The translations under genes were made by a program, and so were the position numbers. The notes beneath the pieces are model-generated. The model did not search any database and was not told where the DNA came from. It saw only the letters and a program-made list of their open reading frames with translations. Below are positions 44,103-54,293 of a stretch of 64,000 nucleotides of DNA, piece by piece. The stretch is from Myxococcota bacterium (lineage in GTDB: Bacteria; Myxococcota_A; Bradymonadia; UBA7976; UBA1532). How positions within the stretch are numbered: the stretch's first letter is position 1; every line of letters starts with the position of its first letter. Location: positions 620,001-684,000 of the forward strand of contig CAUJDF010000044.1 in the NCBI GenBank assembly GCA_963169045.1. The letters run 5' to 3'.

Positions 44103-46160
44103 ATGAACCTGCGACGATTTCATGCGTGTCAGGCCCTCATCGGCCTGCTCGTGGCGCTCGCCCTCGCGCCTGGGACGGCGCGCGCCCAGGCGGTGCCGAC
44201 GCGCGACGCGTTGATCGCCGAGCTGCGCGGGCTCGCGCGCCGCCTCGCCGACGAGCGCGATCGGCTCGAGGACGCCACGCCCGACGCCGACTCGCTGGCG
44301 GACGCCGTGGGCCGCGCCCAGCTCGCCATGCTCGACGAGGACCACGTCCGCGCGGTGGTGATCCTCACCGGGGCGGTGGCCCGCCCGGGCGCCGAGCGCC
44401 ACCCCGGCTACGGCGACGCGCTGGCCCACCTCGGCGACGCCCTCTGGCGGGCCGGCCTGCGCACGTCCGGCCTGGCGCGCATGCGCGAGTCCCTGGGCCA
44501 TCTGCGCCTGCCCACGGCGTACCGACGCACCCTGGCGGTGTACATCGAGCGCGCGGCGCTCACCGAGCCCCTCGAAGGCGTGCGCGCGCAGTGGCGGCGC
44601 TACCAGGAGCTGCGCGGCGACGGCCCGCTCGAGGCCGACGACCGCGCCATCCGTTACGCGTACGGGAAGGCGCTCTACCACGGCGGCGCGGTGACGGAGG
44701 CCGAGGCCCTGTTCCGCGCCATCGAGCCCGGCGACCCGTACCACCTGCAGGCGACGTACTTCCTCGGCGTGGCCGCCCTCGGCCGCGGCGAGCAGCTGGC
44801 GGCGCGGAAGGCCTTCGAGGAGGCGCTGGCGGCCTGGAGGCGAACGGCGCCCGATCCGCCCTCGGCGGAGGCGGCCCGCCTCGACGTCGAGCCGCCGTCG
44901 CGGGGCGGATTCTCCTTGAAGATCGACCCGATCGACGCGGAAGAGGGCGAGGCGACCGCGCCGGACGAGGCCGAGCGCCGGCGGAGGAGGATGGGCGAAG
45001 CGATCCACCTCGCGCTGGGCCGGCTCGCCGCCGCCCGCGGTGAATACGCCGACGCCTGGCGGTGGTACCGGGGCGTGCCGCCGGGCAGCCCCGACTTCCC
45101 GGCGGCGCTGGCCGAGGCGACGCAAGTGCTCGCGATGCGCGGCGAGTCCGCGTGGGCGGCGCGCTTCGTCGACCAGCTGCTCGCGGGGCGCGGCGACGAC
45201 GCCTCCGCCGCGCGGCTCGGCCTTTGGAAGGCGCAGCTGCTGGCCCAGGCGAGCCGCTTCGACGAAGCGCGGGCGGCCTACGCCGCGCTCGAGGCCCAGC
45301 TGCGGCGACGCGACGACGAGCTGGAGACGGCGCGCGTTCCCGAGGATCGCCTGTTCGGCGAGGAGGTGCTGGCCTGGAGCACGCCCGCGCTCGCCCGCCG
45401 CACCCGCGACGTCGAGGCCGAGATGTTCGCGCAGTCCGAGGCGCTGCAGGAGTGCCGCGACATGGTCGACGTGCTGGCCGCCACGCTGGCCGACAGCGCC
45501 TCGCTGCCCGCCGTCCAGCGCGCCCGGGTCTTGCGGGCAGAGCTCGGCCACCACCTGGACGCCTTCCTCGACCGCCTGGCCCGAGCGGAGTCCCTCGCGC
45601 GCGGCGAAACCCCGACCGGCACTTACGGCGACGGGCCGGAAGCCTCGCTGGCCGACGTCGCCCGCATCCGGGAGAGCGCCGAGCGCCTGTCGGCCCGCCT
45701 TGCGCGCTTCGAGGCGCGCCTCACCGACCGGGAGCGGGCCATCCGGCAGCGCGCCGGCGCCGTCCTCGCCGAGGAGCGGCCGGCGCTCGAGGCCCTTCAG
45801 GCTCAGCTCGGGCACGAGGAGCGCCGCGCCCGCCTGCTCGCCGGCGCCATGCGCGGCACGGCCCTCGAGAACGTGGAGACCTACGCCGCCGCGGCGCTCT
45901 TCGGCCAGGTCGACATCGCCTGGTGGGAGAAGGAGGCCGTGTCTCGCCAGATCGCCGCTGCGCTCGAGGAGAAGGCGCAGGTCCTCGCGAGCTACGCGGC
46001 CGCCATTCGCGCGGACGCCGCGAGCGAGCCGCCGCCCGCCGTGCTCGGCGAGCAAGCTGCGGCGGCGCCCGCCGGCGAGGCCGAAGCGCCCGCCGGCGAG
46101 GCCGAAGCGCCCGCCGGCGAGGCCGAAGCGCCCGAAGCCGAGATCTCGGACGAGAAGTAG
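44103..46160 (+). CDS. Exported TPR/coiled-coil protein
   Basis: A 685-residue protein with signal peptide (ALIGLLVALALAPGTARA-Q). TPR-like helices fill about 60-420 (DALAHLGDALWRAGLRTSGLARMRES; YHLQATYFLGVAALGRGEQ). A coiled-coil region at about 490-640 is rich in Arg/Glu/Ala. The C-terminus has a threefold PAGEAEA repeat encoded by 21-bp units. No enzymatic motif is visible. Periplasmic location and a scaffold role are inferred from the fold only. Its end faces the oppF end across 16 bp. Confidence 0.78.
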   Translation: MNLRRFHACQALIGLLVALALAPGTARAQAVPTRDALIAELRGLARRLADERDRLEDATPDADSLADAVGRAQLAMLDEDHVRAVVILTGAVARPGAERHPGYGDALAHLGDALWRAGLRTSGLARMRESLGHLRLPTAYRRTLAVYIERAALTEPLEGVRAQWRRYQELRGDGPLEADDRAIRYAYGKALYHGGAVTEAEALFRAIEPGDPYHLQATYFLGVAALGRGEQLAARKAFEEALAAWRRTAPDPPSAEAARLDVEPPSRGGFSLKIDPIDAEEGEATAPDEAERRRRRMGEAIHLALGRLAAARGEYADAWRWYRGVPPGSPDFPAALAEATQVLAMRGESAWAARFVDQLLAGRGDDASAARLGLWKAQLLAQASRFDEARAAYAALEAQLRRRDDELETARVPEDRLFGEEVLAWSTPALARRTRDVEAEMFAQSEALQECRDMVDVLAATLADSASLPAVQRARVLRAELGHHLDAFLDRLARAESLARGETPTGTYGDGPEASLADVARIRESAERLSARLARFEARLTDRERAIRQRAGAVLAEERPALEALQAQLGHEERRARLLAGAMRGTALENVETYAAAALFGQVDIAWWEKEAVSRQIAAALEEKAQVLASYAAAIRADAASEPPPAVLGEQAAAAPAGEAEAPAGEAEAPAGEAEAPEAEISDEK
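46068..46130 (+). repeat. 21-bp in-frame tandem repeat, three copies
   Basis: Three direct copies of GCGCCCGCCGGCGAGGCCGA plus a closing A encode (A)PAGEAE-type units at the end of the TPR protein. They are exact, so recent slippage is likely. Confidence 0.8.
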
Positions 46161-46176
46161 GCGCCCCGAAGGGCCC

Positions 46177-47207
46177 TCAGTCGTAGAGGTGGCAGGCCAC
46201 GAAGTGGCCGTCGCCGCGGTCCTTGAGGGCGGGCTCCTCCTTCACGCAGCGATCGGCGATCTGGGGGTTCGCGCGCCTGGCCGGACAGCGCGTGTGGAAG
46301 CGGCAGCCCGTCGGCGGCTTGATCGGGCTCGGCACGTCGCCCTCGAGGACGATGCGCGTACGCTTGTCCTCGACGCTCGGGTCGGGAATGGGCACCGCCG
46401 AGATCAGCGCCCGCGTGTACGGGTGCTGCGGGTCGTCATAGACCGCCTTGTAGTCGGCCAGCTCGACGATCTTGCCCAGGTACATCACCGCGATGCGGTC
46501 CGAGATGTGCCGCACGGCGGCCAGGTCATGGGCGATGAACAGGTAGGTGAGCCCCAGCTCCTGCTGCAAGTCCTCGAGAAGATTCATGATCTGTGCCTGG
46601 ATGGACACATCCAGGGCCGAGATCGGCTCGTCGCAGACGATGAACTTCGGGTTGGTCGCCAGCGCTCGCGCGATGCCGATACGCTGGCGCTGACCGCCCG
46701 AGAACTCGTGGGGATAACGGCGGACGTACTGCGGGTTGAGGCCGCAGCGCGCCATCAGCGCCTGGACGCGCTCCTGCAGCGCCCGCTTGTCGCGCTCGAG
46801 CGCGTGCGTGACGATCGGCTCGGCGATGATGTCGCCCACCGTCATGCGCGGGTTCAGGCAGGCGTACGGGTCCTGGAAGATCATCTGCATGTGACGGCGA
46901 TACGGGAACAGGCCCGCGTCGCCCTTCACCTGCGTCAGATCGGTGCTCTCGAAGTGCACCTGGCCGCCCGTGGGTCGGTAGAGCTGCAGGATGGCCCGGC
47001 CGGTCGTCGACTTGCCGCACCCCGACTCGCCCACGAGCCCCAGCGTCTCGCCCGGTCGCACGTCGAACGACACGCCGTCGACCGCGCGCACCGTCCCCAC
47101 CCGCTTGCGCAGCAGGCCCTTGTAGATGGGGAAGTGCATCTGGAGCCCGTCGACGCGCAGCAGCGACGTGGAGGGGACCGAATTCGGCGTCTCTTTGGCG
47201 AGGGCGT

Positions 47208-47211
<4 letters not shown>
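46177..47211 (-). CDS. oppF: Oligopeptide ABC importer, ATPase subunit OppF
   Basis: A 344-residue ATPase. A TTG start at 47211 is chosen because it overlaps the oppD stop (TTGA) and has GGAGGT 6 bp upstream; the next internal ATG would cut into the first beta-strand. Walker A is GESGCGKS, the signature FSGGQRQR, and the Walker B region [12 protein letters not shown]. The C-terminal oligopeptide/dipeptide extension has the Cys pattern GCRFHTRCP...ADRC. It pairs with OppD on the cytoplasmic side of the importer. Sixth and last gene of the operon. Confidence 0.95.
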
Positions 47212-48203
<992 letters not shown>

Positions 48204-48206
48204 GGC

Positions 48207-49493
48207 TCAGTCCTTCCGCACCTGCGGGTCGAGGGCGTCGCGCAGGCCGTCACCCAGGAAGTTCAACGAGAGCAGGGTGATCGCGAGGGCGGCGCCCGGA
48301 AAGACGATCAGCCAGGGATACTCGCGGAACGCCTGGGCGCCGTCCGACGCCAGCGATCCCCACGAGGCGTACGGCGCCTGAACGCCGAGGCCGAGGAACG
48401 ACAGGAAGGCCTCCTCGAGCATGACCGCCGGCACCGTCAGCGTGGAGTACACGATGATAGGGCCGAGCGCGTTGGGGATGAGGTGCCGGAAGATGATCTT
48501 GGCCTTCGACACGCCGATGGCGCGCGCGGCCTCGACGAACTCGCGACTCTTCAGGGTGATGACCTGGCCGCGCACGATGCGGCTCATCGTCAGCCACTGC
48601 ACCGCGCCGAGCGCCAGGAACAGCAGGTACAGCTTCGCGTCGCCCGGAAGCTCCTGGAAGATCACCATCAGCAGGATGACCAGGAACATGAAGGGCAGGC
48701 CGTACATGATGTCGACGAAGCGCATCATGAGGTTGTCGACGCGGCCGCCGAAGTAACCGGCGGTCGCGCCCCAGATGATGCCGATCCAGAAGCTGACCAT
48801 CGTGGCGATGAAGCCAACGGCCAGCGACACGCGGGCGCCCATCACCACGCGGGTGAGCAGGTCGCGACCGAGCGCGTCGGTGCCGAACCAGTGGGTCTGC
48901 GGCACGGGCGTGCCGGGGAACTCCGACGCGGACATGCCCTTGTCCTTGTCGGCGTCGTACTTGCGGATGAAGTCGCGCGCCTCGTCGTCGGGCATGAGCG
49001 CCGTGATCTCGGCCGCCTCTTCGAGATGGACGCTGCCGTTCCCGTCGGCGTCCATCTGCGCCAGCGTCTCCTGGGCGCTGTCGCGGAAGAGGTTGATCGG
49101 CGCCTCGCCGAGCTCGGCGGCGTCGAGGGCGCCGTCGCCGTTGCCGTCCAGCAGGCGGAACTCGAGCCGGCTCATCTCGGCCGCGAGCTCGAAGCGGTCG
49201 ATCTTGCCGTCGGCGTCTGCGTCGATCTCGCCGAATCGCGCCTTGGCCCCCTCGTCGAGCCGGTAATGCTCCTGCGGGATGCTGCGGGCGCCGATCGGCT
49301 TCGTCGCGTGCTCGAGGTGCTGCTCGTCGAAGGTGAACCGCGTCACGTAGCGGCTGATGAGGCCGAAGCCGAGGGCGCACAGCGCCATCAGCGCCACGAC
49401 GACCGCGCCGGCCATCGCGGCCCGGTTGCGGAGCAGCCGCTTCCAGGCGTCGGCCCAGAGACTGGTCCCCTTCTCGAGGTGCTGCTCAGTCAT
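48207..49493 (-). CDS. oppC: Oligopeptide ABC importer permease OppC with four EF-hands
   Basis: A 428-residue permease, about 125 longer than the usual ~300. TM1 lies at about 27-49. The normal permease core resumes at about 198 (THWFGTDALGRDLLTRVVMGAR), with TM2-TM6 and the cytoplasmic coupling (EAA) loop EAARAIGVSKAKIIFRHLIPNALGP split over about 318-343. Between TM1 and TM2, on the periplasmic side, residues 88-192 contain four EF-hand loops: D91-E102, D116-E127, D148-E159 and D180-E191. The reading frame is continuous and codon use matches the neighbours, so this is not a chimeric assembly artefact by appearance. The gene overlaps oppB by 8 bp. Calcium control of transport is a plausible inference. 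Confidence 0.95.
   Translation of the reverse strand: MTEQHLEKGTSLWADAWKRLLRNRAAMAGAVVVALMALCALGFGLISRYVTRFTFDEQHLEHATKPIGARSIPQEHYRLDEGAKARFGEIDADADGKIDRFELAAEMSRLEFRLLDGNGDGALDAAELGEAPINLFRDSAQETLAQMDADGNGSVHLEEAAEITALMPDDEARDFIRKYDADKDKGMSASEFPGTPVPQTHWFGTDALGRDLLTRVVMGARVSLAVGFIATMVSFWIGIIWGATAGYFGGRVDNLMMRFVDIMYGLPFMFLVILLMVIFQELPGDAKLYLLFLALGAVQWLTMSRIVRGQVITLKSREFVEAARAIGVSKAKIIFRHLIPNALGPIIVYSTLTVPAVMLEEAFLSFLGLGVQAPYASWGSLASDGAQAFREYPWLIVFPGAALAITLLSLNFLGDGLRDALDPQVRKD
48918..49232 (-). other. EF-hand calcium-binding insert inside OppC
   Basis: The insert spans residues 88-192. Loop 1 is DADADGKIDRFE and loop 2 DGNGDGALDAAE; loop 3 is DADGNGSVHLEE and loop 4 DADKDKGMSASE. Loops 1-3 have every canonical ligand (positions 1, 3, 5, 12), Gly at 6 and a hydrophobic residue at 8. 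Loop 4 keeps the ligands but has Lys at 6. Spacing of 25, 32 and 32 residues fits two paired EF-hand lobes or two extracellular-calcium-style pairs. Confidence 0.93.
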
Positions 49494-50430
49494 AGCTCAC
49501 CCGCGGATCGAGCACCGTGTACAGGACGTCCACGATGAGGTTCAGGACGACGAGCAGCGCCGAGTAGAGGACGATCGTGCCGAGCACCAGCGGGTAGTCG
49601 CGGTTGAAGGCCGAGGCGACGAAGTGTGTGCCCAGCCCGGGGATGTTGAAGATCTTCTCGATCACCACCGAGCCGGTGAGCATGCCGGCGAAGGCCGGTC
49701 CGAGGAAGCTGACCACCGGAATGACCGCGCCCTTGATCGCGTGCCGCGCCACGACGACCGTCTCGCTCAGGCCCTTGGCGCGCGCGGTGCGGATGTAGTC
49801 CTGCCGGATGATCTCGAGCATGCCGCTGCGCGTGAGGCGCGCGATGTAGGCGGCGTAGTAGACGCCGAGCGTCAGGCTCGGCAGCAGGCTGCTCTTGAAA
49901 TGGCCCCAGATGCCCTTCTCGAGCCCGTTCCAGCCCGCCGCGTCGAACCAGCGCAGCTTGATCGCGAAGAGCACGATCAGCAGCGGCGCGAGCACGAAGT
50001 TCGGGATGGACACGCCCGCCATGGCCGTCGTCATGGCGCCGTAGTCCTCCCAGCGGTTCTGGCGGAGGCCGGCGATGAGCCCGGCGCTGAGGCCGAGCAT
50101 CACCGCCACGATCATCGCCTGGAAGCCGAGGACGAGCGAGACGGGGAGGCCTTCGGCCAGGATCTCGTTCACCGTGCGGTCGGGGTACTTCATCGAAGGG
50201 CCGAAGTCGCCCTTCAGCACGATGGAGTCCATCTGCCGCAGGTATTGCTCCCAGAGGGGCTTGTCGAGGTGGTACTTCGCCTCGATGTTCCGCTTCACCT
50301 CGTCGGGGAGCTTGCGGTCGGCGTCGAAGGGGCCGCCGGGAGCGACCTTCATCACGAAGAACGACGCCGTGATGATGATCAGGATGACCCCGACCGAGCT
50401 CAGCAGGCGTTTGACGATGTACTGGAACAT
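49486..50430 (-). CDS. oppB: Oligopeptide ABC importer permease OppB
   Basis: A 314-residue permease of normal length with six predicted helices. The N-terminus is the typical MFQYIVKRLLSSVGVILIII, and the coupling loop is YIRTARAKGLSETVVVARHA, followed by IEKIFNIPGLG. It forms the translocation pore with OppC. The ATG shares its A with the stop of the binding-protein gene (TAATG). Unlike OppC it has no insert. Confidence 0.96.
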   Translation of the reverse strand: MFQYIVKRLLSSVGVILIIITASFFVMKVAPGGPFDADRKLPDEVKRNIEAKYHLDKPLWEQYLRQMDSIVLKGDFGPSMKYPDRTVNEILAEGLPVSLVLGFQAMIVAVMLGLSAGLIAGLRQNRWEDYGAMTTAMAGVSIPNFVLAPLLIVLFAIKLRWFDAAGWNGLEKGIWGHFKSSLLPSLTLGVYYAAYIARLTRSGMLEIIRQDYIRTARAKGLSETVVVARHAIKGAVIPVVSFLGPAFAGMLTGSVVIEKIFNIPGLGTHFVASAFNRDYPLVLGTIVLYSALLVVLNLIVDVLYTVLDPRVSYD

Positions 50431-52127
50431 TACTGCGCGATGGTGAAGAAGCGCGACGGGTGGATGCCCTGGAGGTGGGACTGATAGCCCTTCAGCCAGG
50501 GCTTCACCATGTCGTGCTTCACGTAGAAGTAGATCGGGAGCGCGGGCAGCTCCTTCGCGAAGAGCTCCTCGGCCTGTCGGAGGAGATCGAACCGCTTGTT
50601 GGGGTCCGCTTCTTTCCGCGCGTCGGCGATCAACCGGTTGAACTCGGGGTGGTCCCAGTTCGTGTGGTTGTTGCTGTTGGGGCCTTCCCAGAGGTCGAGG
50701 AAGGTCATCGGGTCGAGGTAGTCACCGATCCAGGCGCCGCGGGAGACCATGTACTCCTTGGCATTCAGCTTCTTGAGGAGGACCTTCCACTCCATGTTGT
50801 CGAGGTCGCACTCGATGCCGAGGTTGTTCTTCCACTCCTGCTGGATGAACTCGGCGATGAGCTTGTGGCCCTCGAGCGTGTTGTAGCTGATCTGGAACCG
50901 CGGGAAGCCCTTGCCCTCGGGGAAGCCCGCCTCGGCCAGCAGCTTGCGCGCCTGGTCGGGGTCGTACTCGCTGCCCTTCGCCGGCTTGTACCCGAGCTCC
51001 TCGAGCTTCGGGTGCACGATCGAAGTGGCCGCCTCCTGGCCGCCCTTCACCACGAACTTGCCGATCTTCTCCTTGTCGATGGCCAGGCTGAGCGCCTGGC
51101 GCACCTTCGCGTCGTTGAACGGCGGCTTCGCGGTGTTGATGTAGTAGTAGTAGACCCCGAGGTACGGGCTCGACTTCAGCTCGGGGTTCTTCTCCTTGAG
51201 GTACCGCGGCAGCACCGACTCCGGCACCTTGCTCTCCAGGTAGTCGAGCTGGCCGGCCAGGTACATGTTGTGCGCGGGCTGGTTCTCCTGGGTGATGTGG
51301 AAGACCACCTTGTCGAAGGGGATCTTGTCCTTGTCCCAGTAGTGCTCGTTCTTGACGGCGATGATGTGCTGCTGGCTCTTCCACTCGGTGACCTTCCACG
51401 GGCCGTTCGAGACGATGTTCTCGGGGCGGGCCCACTGGTCGCCGTGCTTGTCGATCACGTGCTTCGGCACGGGCGCCATCGTGTAGAAGGCGGTGAGCTG
51501 CTGGAAGTACGGGATCGGGCCGACGAGCTTCACCTGCAGGGTGTAGTCGTCGGTCGCCTTCACGCCCACCGCGTCGCGCAGCTTGTCGCGATCGGGGCCT
51601 TCCTTCGACTCGTTGTACTCCTTGCCGCCCTGCAGCACCCACAGGAAGCTCGCGTAGCGCGAGGCCGTCTTCGGATCGAGCGTGCGCTTCCAGGAGTACT
51701 CGAAGTCGCGGGCCGTGACCGGCTGGCCGTCGGACCACTTCGCGTTCTGGCGCAGCTTGAACGTGACCGTCAGGCCGTCGGGCGACGTCTCCATCGTCTC
51801 GGCGACGCCGGGCAGCCACTCCTTGTGGTTGGGTCCGTACTGGAACAGGCCCTCGAAGGTGTCGTGACAGACCTGGCCGCCCTCGGACTCACTGATGAGG
51901 TTGGGGTCGAGGTACTCGGGCTCGCCCAGGCTGCGGTGGAAGACCCGCGCGTCCTTCTCTTCGCGCGCCTGGCCGGCCTCCGTCGCGGGCGCCTTGGCGC
52001 CCTGGGCCTTCGAGCCGGGCGCGGCACCGCTCGACGGCGCGGGCGTGTCGGACGGCTTGTCGCCACAGGCGGCGAAGAAGAGCGCGAGCAGGCCGAGGAC
52101 GGCGCGACGCGTGGCGGTGTGCTTCAT
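50430..52127 (-). CDS. Peptide-binding lipoprotein (OppA-like), second copy
   Basis: A 565-residue family 5 solute-binding protein with lipobox FFAAC and a low-complexity linker. The body shows the family pattern FHRSLGEPEYLDPNLISESE, then FKLRQNAKWSDGQPVTARDFEYSWKR and a WIGDYLDPMTFLDLWEG segment. It captures peptides and delivers them to OppBC. It is clearly related to the gene upstream (52152-53816), sharing domain order and the DP-x-TFLD-x-W motif, and likely arose by duplication with later specificity change. It lies 24 bp behind that gene. Confidence 0.93.
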   Translation of the reverse strand: MKHTATRRAVLGLLALFFAACGDKPSDTPAPSSGAAPGSKAQGAKAPATEAGQAREEKDARVFHRSLGEPEYLDPNLISESEGGQVCHDTFEGLFQYGPNHKEWLPGVAETMETSPDGLTVTFKLRQNAKWSDGQPVTARDFEYSWKRTLDPKTASRYASFLWVLQGGKEYNESKEGPDRDKLRDAVGVKATDDYTLQVKLVGPIPYFQQLTAFYTMAPVPKHVIDKHGDQWARPENIVSNGPWKVTEWKSQQHIIAVKNEHYWDKDKIPFDKVVFHITQENQPAHNMYLAGQLDYLESKVPESVLPRYLKEKNPELKSSPYLGVYYYYINTAKPPFNDAKVRQALSLAIDKEKIGKFVVKGGQEAATSIVHPKLEELGYKPAKGSEYDPDQARKLLAEAGFPEGKGFPRFQISYNTLEGHKLIAEFIQQEWKNNLGIECDLDNMEWKVLLKKLNAKEYMVSRGAWIGDYLDPMTFLDLWEGPNSNNHTNWDHPEFNRLIADARKEADPNKRFDLLRQAEELFAKELPALPIYFYVKHDMVKPWLKGYQSHLQGIHPSRFFTIAQ

Positions 52128-52151
52128 GGCGGCGACCCCTTGGGAGCAGGG

Positions 52152-53816
52152 TTACTTGCTGATGTACTTCGCGGGGTGCAGGTCGAGGAGCTGCGGCTCG
52201 AAGCCCTTCACCGCGGGGTTGATCAGGAACGCGCGGGCATAGTGCTTGATCGGGACGACCGGACCGCGGTCGAGCAGGATCGCCTCCGCCTGGGCCAGGA
52301 GCGCGGAGCGCCTCGCGGCGTCGGGCTCGTGATCGGCCTTCTCGATCAGCCCGTCGTACTCCTTGTCGGACCAGCCCGTGTTGTTGTTGCCGTTCCCCGT
52401 CGTCCACATGTCGAGGAACGTCTTCGGATCGTGGTAGTCGCCGATCCACCCGGAGCGGGAGACGTCGTAATCGATCTCCTGCTGGCTCTTCAGGTAGACC
52501 TTCCACTCCTGATTCACGAGCTCGACGTTGATCTTCAGGTGGCGCGTCCACATCTGCTGGATCATCTCCGCCACCTTTTTGTGGTTCTCGTCGGTGTTGT
52601 AGAGGATGCGCAGCGTGGGGAAGTCCTTCCCCTCGGGGAAGCCCGCTTGCGCCAGCAGCTCGCGCGCGCGGTCGGGATCGAAATCGAAATCGCCCTTGGC
52701 CGCCGTGTAGCCGTCCATCTTCGGGACAAAACTGCTGGCGGGCGTGAAGCCGCTCTTCACGACCTTGACGATCCCCTCGCGGTCGACGGCGAGGTTCAGG
52801 GCCTTGCGAACGGTGTTGTTCTTCAGGACCGGGTGCTGGACGTTGATGCGGTAGAAGTAGATGCCGAGGTAAGGCTCTTCTTTGTAATCCTTGCGCTGCG
52901 ACAGCGTCGCCATCTTGATCGATGGCAGGTTGACGGAGCCCGTCCAGTCGAGCTTGCCCGCCTCATACATGTTGATGGCGGTCGTGTTCTCCTGGATGGG
53001 CAGCACGACGACCTTCGCCAGCTTCACGTTCGCCGCGTCCCAGTACTGATCGTTCTTGACCAGGACCACGTTCTTGTTCGGCACCCACTCCGAGAGCTTG
53101 AAGGCGCCGTTCGAAACCATGTTCTCGGGGCGCGTCCACTGGTCGCCCTTGGCCTCGACCGTCTTGCGGTGGGCGGGGCGAAACGTGTGGTGGGCACAGA
53201 GCTCGAGGAAGTAGGGGGCGACGTACTCGAGCTTCACCTCGAGGGTGCGGTCGTCGAGGGCCTTCACGCCGACGGACTTCGGATCCTTGTTGGCCCCCTG
53301 GGTGAAGGCGCGGCCGCCCTGCAGGATCCAGAGCTGCTCCGCGTAGGGGCTGGCGGTGGCGGCGTCGAGGACGCGCAGCCAGGACCACTCGAAGTCGTGG
53401 GCGGTGACCGGGTCGCCGTTCGACCACTTCGCGCCCTCGCGCATGGTGAAGGTGTAGGTGCGGCCGTCCTCGGAGACCTTCCAGGACTCGGCGGCGGCGG
53501 GGACGACGGGCCCCTCGCCCTTCGCGTACTCGACGAGCCCCTCGAAGAGGTTCATGCCGACGGCGAACTCGTTGACGCCGCGCATCTTGCCGACGTCGAG
53601 CGTCTCCGGCTCGCCACCGATGGCGAACACGAAGGTGTCGGCGGGCGTCTCGAAGGCCGTTTCGTTCTTGGGCGCGGGCTCGCCCGGAGGCGCCTTCTTC
53701 GCCTCGCCGGCCGTGGTCGCCGTCGCGGGACCGGCTTTGTCGCCACCGCCACTGGAGGAGCAGGCCGCGAGGAGGAGCAGGAAGGCGGCGAGCGGCGCGG
53801 CGGGGCGTCGGGACAC
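52152..53816 (-). CDS. Peptide-binding lipoprotein (OppA-like), first gene of the importer operon
   Basis: A 554-residue family 5 solute-binding protein. The GTG at 53816 is preferred because GGAGGT lies about 6 bp upstream and it opens a signal ending LLLAAC. After a Ser/Gly/Ala linker come FAIGGEPETLDVGKMRGVNE, FTMREGAKWSNGDPVTAHDF, and the end segment SGWIGDYHDPKTFLDMWTTG. Together with the next gene it gives the importer two different receptors. The upstream sequence has a TTGACT -35-like element. Confidence 0.93.
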   Translation of the reverse strand: MSRRPAAPLAAFLLLLAACSSSGGGDKAGPATATTAGEAKKAPPGEPAPKNETAFETPADTFVFAIGGEPETLDVGKMRGVNEFAVGMNLFEGLVEYAKGEGPVVPAAAESWKVSEDGRTYTFTMREGAKWSNGDPVTAHDFEWSWLRVLDAATASPYAEQLWILQGGRAFTQGANKDPKSVGVKALDDRTLEVKLEYVAPYFLELCAHHTFRPAHRKTVEAKGDQWTRPENMVSNGAFKLSEWVPNKNVVLVKNDQYWDAANVKLAKVVVLPIQENTTAINMYEAGKLDWTGSVNLPSIKMATLSQRKDYKEEPYLGIYFYRINVQHPVLKNNTVRKALNLAVDREGIVKVVKSGFTPASSFVPKMDGYTAAKGDFDFDPDRARELLAQAGFPEGKDFPTLRILYNTDENHKKVAEMIQQMWTRHLKINVELVNQEWKVYLKSQQEIDYDVSRSGWIGDYHDPKTFLDMWTTGNGNNNTGWSDKEYDGLIEKADHEPDAARRSALLAQAEAILLDRGPVVPIKHYARAFLINPAVKGFEPQLLDLHPAKYISK

Positions 53817-53882
53817 GGGGCACCTCCGGTGGGTGTCTTGGTCGCCCGGGCGGAAGGGTCCGGGCCCAGGGCAGACGGGCGT

Positions 53883-53909
53883 CTTACAACAGCGGCCCGG
53901 GTCAGTCAA
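53883..53909 (-). promoter_or_regulatory. Candidate promoter of the peptide importer operon
   Basis: On the reverse strand TTGACT (53904-53909) is followed 15 bp later by TGTAAG (53883-53888), 66 bp before the GTG at 53816. The -35 is good, the -10 matches 4 of 6, and the spacer is short. Confidence 0.35.
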
Positions 53910-53920
53910 GGCCGGGGGGA

Positions 53921-53950
53921 TTGCCATCCTCGGGGCGCTTCTGCTAGACA
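53921..53950 (+). promoter_or_regulatory. Candidate promoter of the Cys-rich lipoprotein gene, near-leaderless
   Basis: TTGCCA (53921-53926), 18-bp spacer, TAGACA (53945-53950). The -10 ends 9 bp before the ATG at 53960 and no Shine-Dalgarno sequence is present in the gap, so the transcript should carry almost no leader. Confidence 0.45.
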
Positions 53951-53959
53951 TCGCGACCC

Positions 53960-54265
53960 ATGCGCAGCCTCCCCTTCGCCCTGCTGGCGCTGCTGTTCGC
54001 GGCGTGCGGCGCCGAGATCGGCGACGAGTGCAGCACCAACGCCGAGTGCGGCCAGGGGCGCTTCTGCGACCGGGCCTCGCGCGCCGGATACTGCACGGTC
54101 TCGCCGTGCACCGCCGACAGCTGCCCCGAGAACTCGGTCTGCGTCGAGTTCGAAAACCGACAGACTTTCTGCATGGCCCTGTGCGACAATTCCGGAGATT
54201 GTCGCGGGGGTTACTTCTGCGACGACGAGACCGCGGCCGCGCCGTTCTGTCGCGAGAAGCCCTGA
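53960..54265 (+). CDS. Small cysteine-rich lipoprotein
   Basis: A 101-residue protein with signal and lipobox LLFAAC. About 12 cysteines follow at short regular spacing (DECSTNAECGQGRFC, SPCTADSCPENSVC, CMALCDNSGDCRGGYFC), which must form disulfides in the periplasm or on the surface. The pattern resembles Cys-rich mini-modules in two larger proteins of this window (16253-19324 and 56661-57254). Function unknown. The cNMP-binding gene follows after 28 bp. Confidence 0.8.
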   Translation: MRSLPFALLALLFAACGAEIGDECSTNAECGQGRFCDRASRAGYCTVSPCTADSCPENSVCVEFENRQTFCMALCDNSGDCRGGYFCDDETAAAPFCREKP

Positions 54266-54293
54266 GGAGCGCGCCGCGTCCGGGGAGGTGAAC

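Noticed and set aside
46163-46174. Short GCCC-CGAA-GGGC hairpin between the convergent TPR and oppF genes as a terminator
   Set aside because: Only four pairs and no T tract; the convergent gap is just 16 bp.
50460-53816. Long plus-strand ORF opposite the peptide-binding genes, reaching into the cNMP gene
   Set aside because: The part before 54294 is antisense to two well-supported binding proteins; only the end is a real gene with its own GTG and ribosome binding site.
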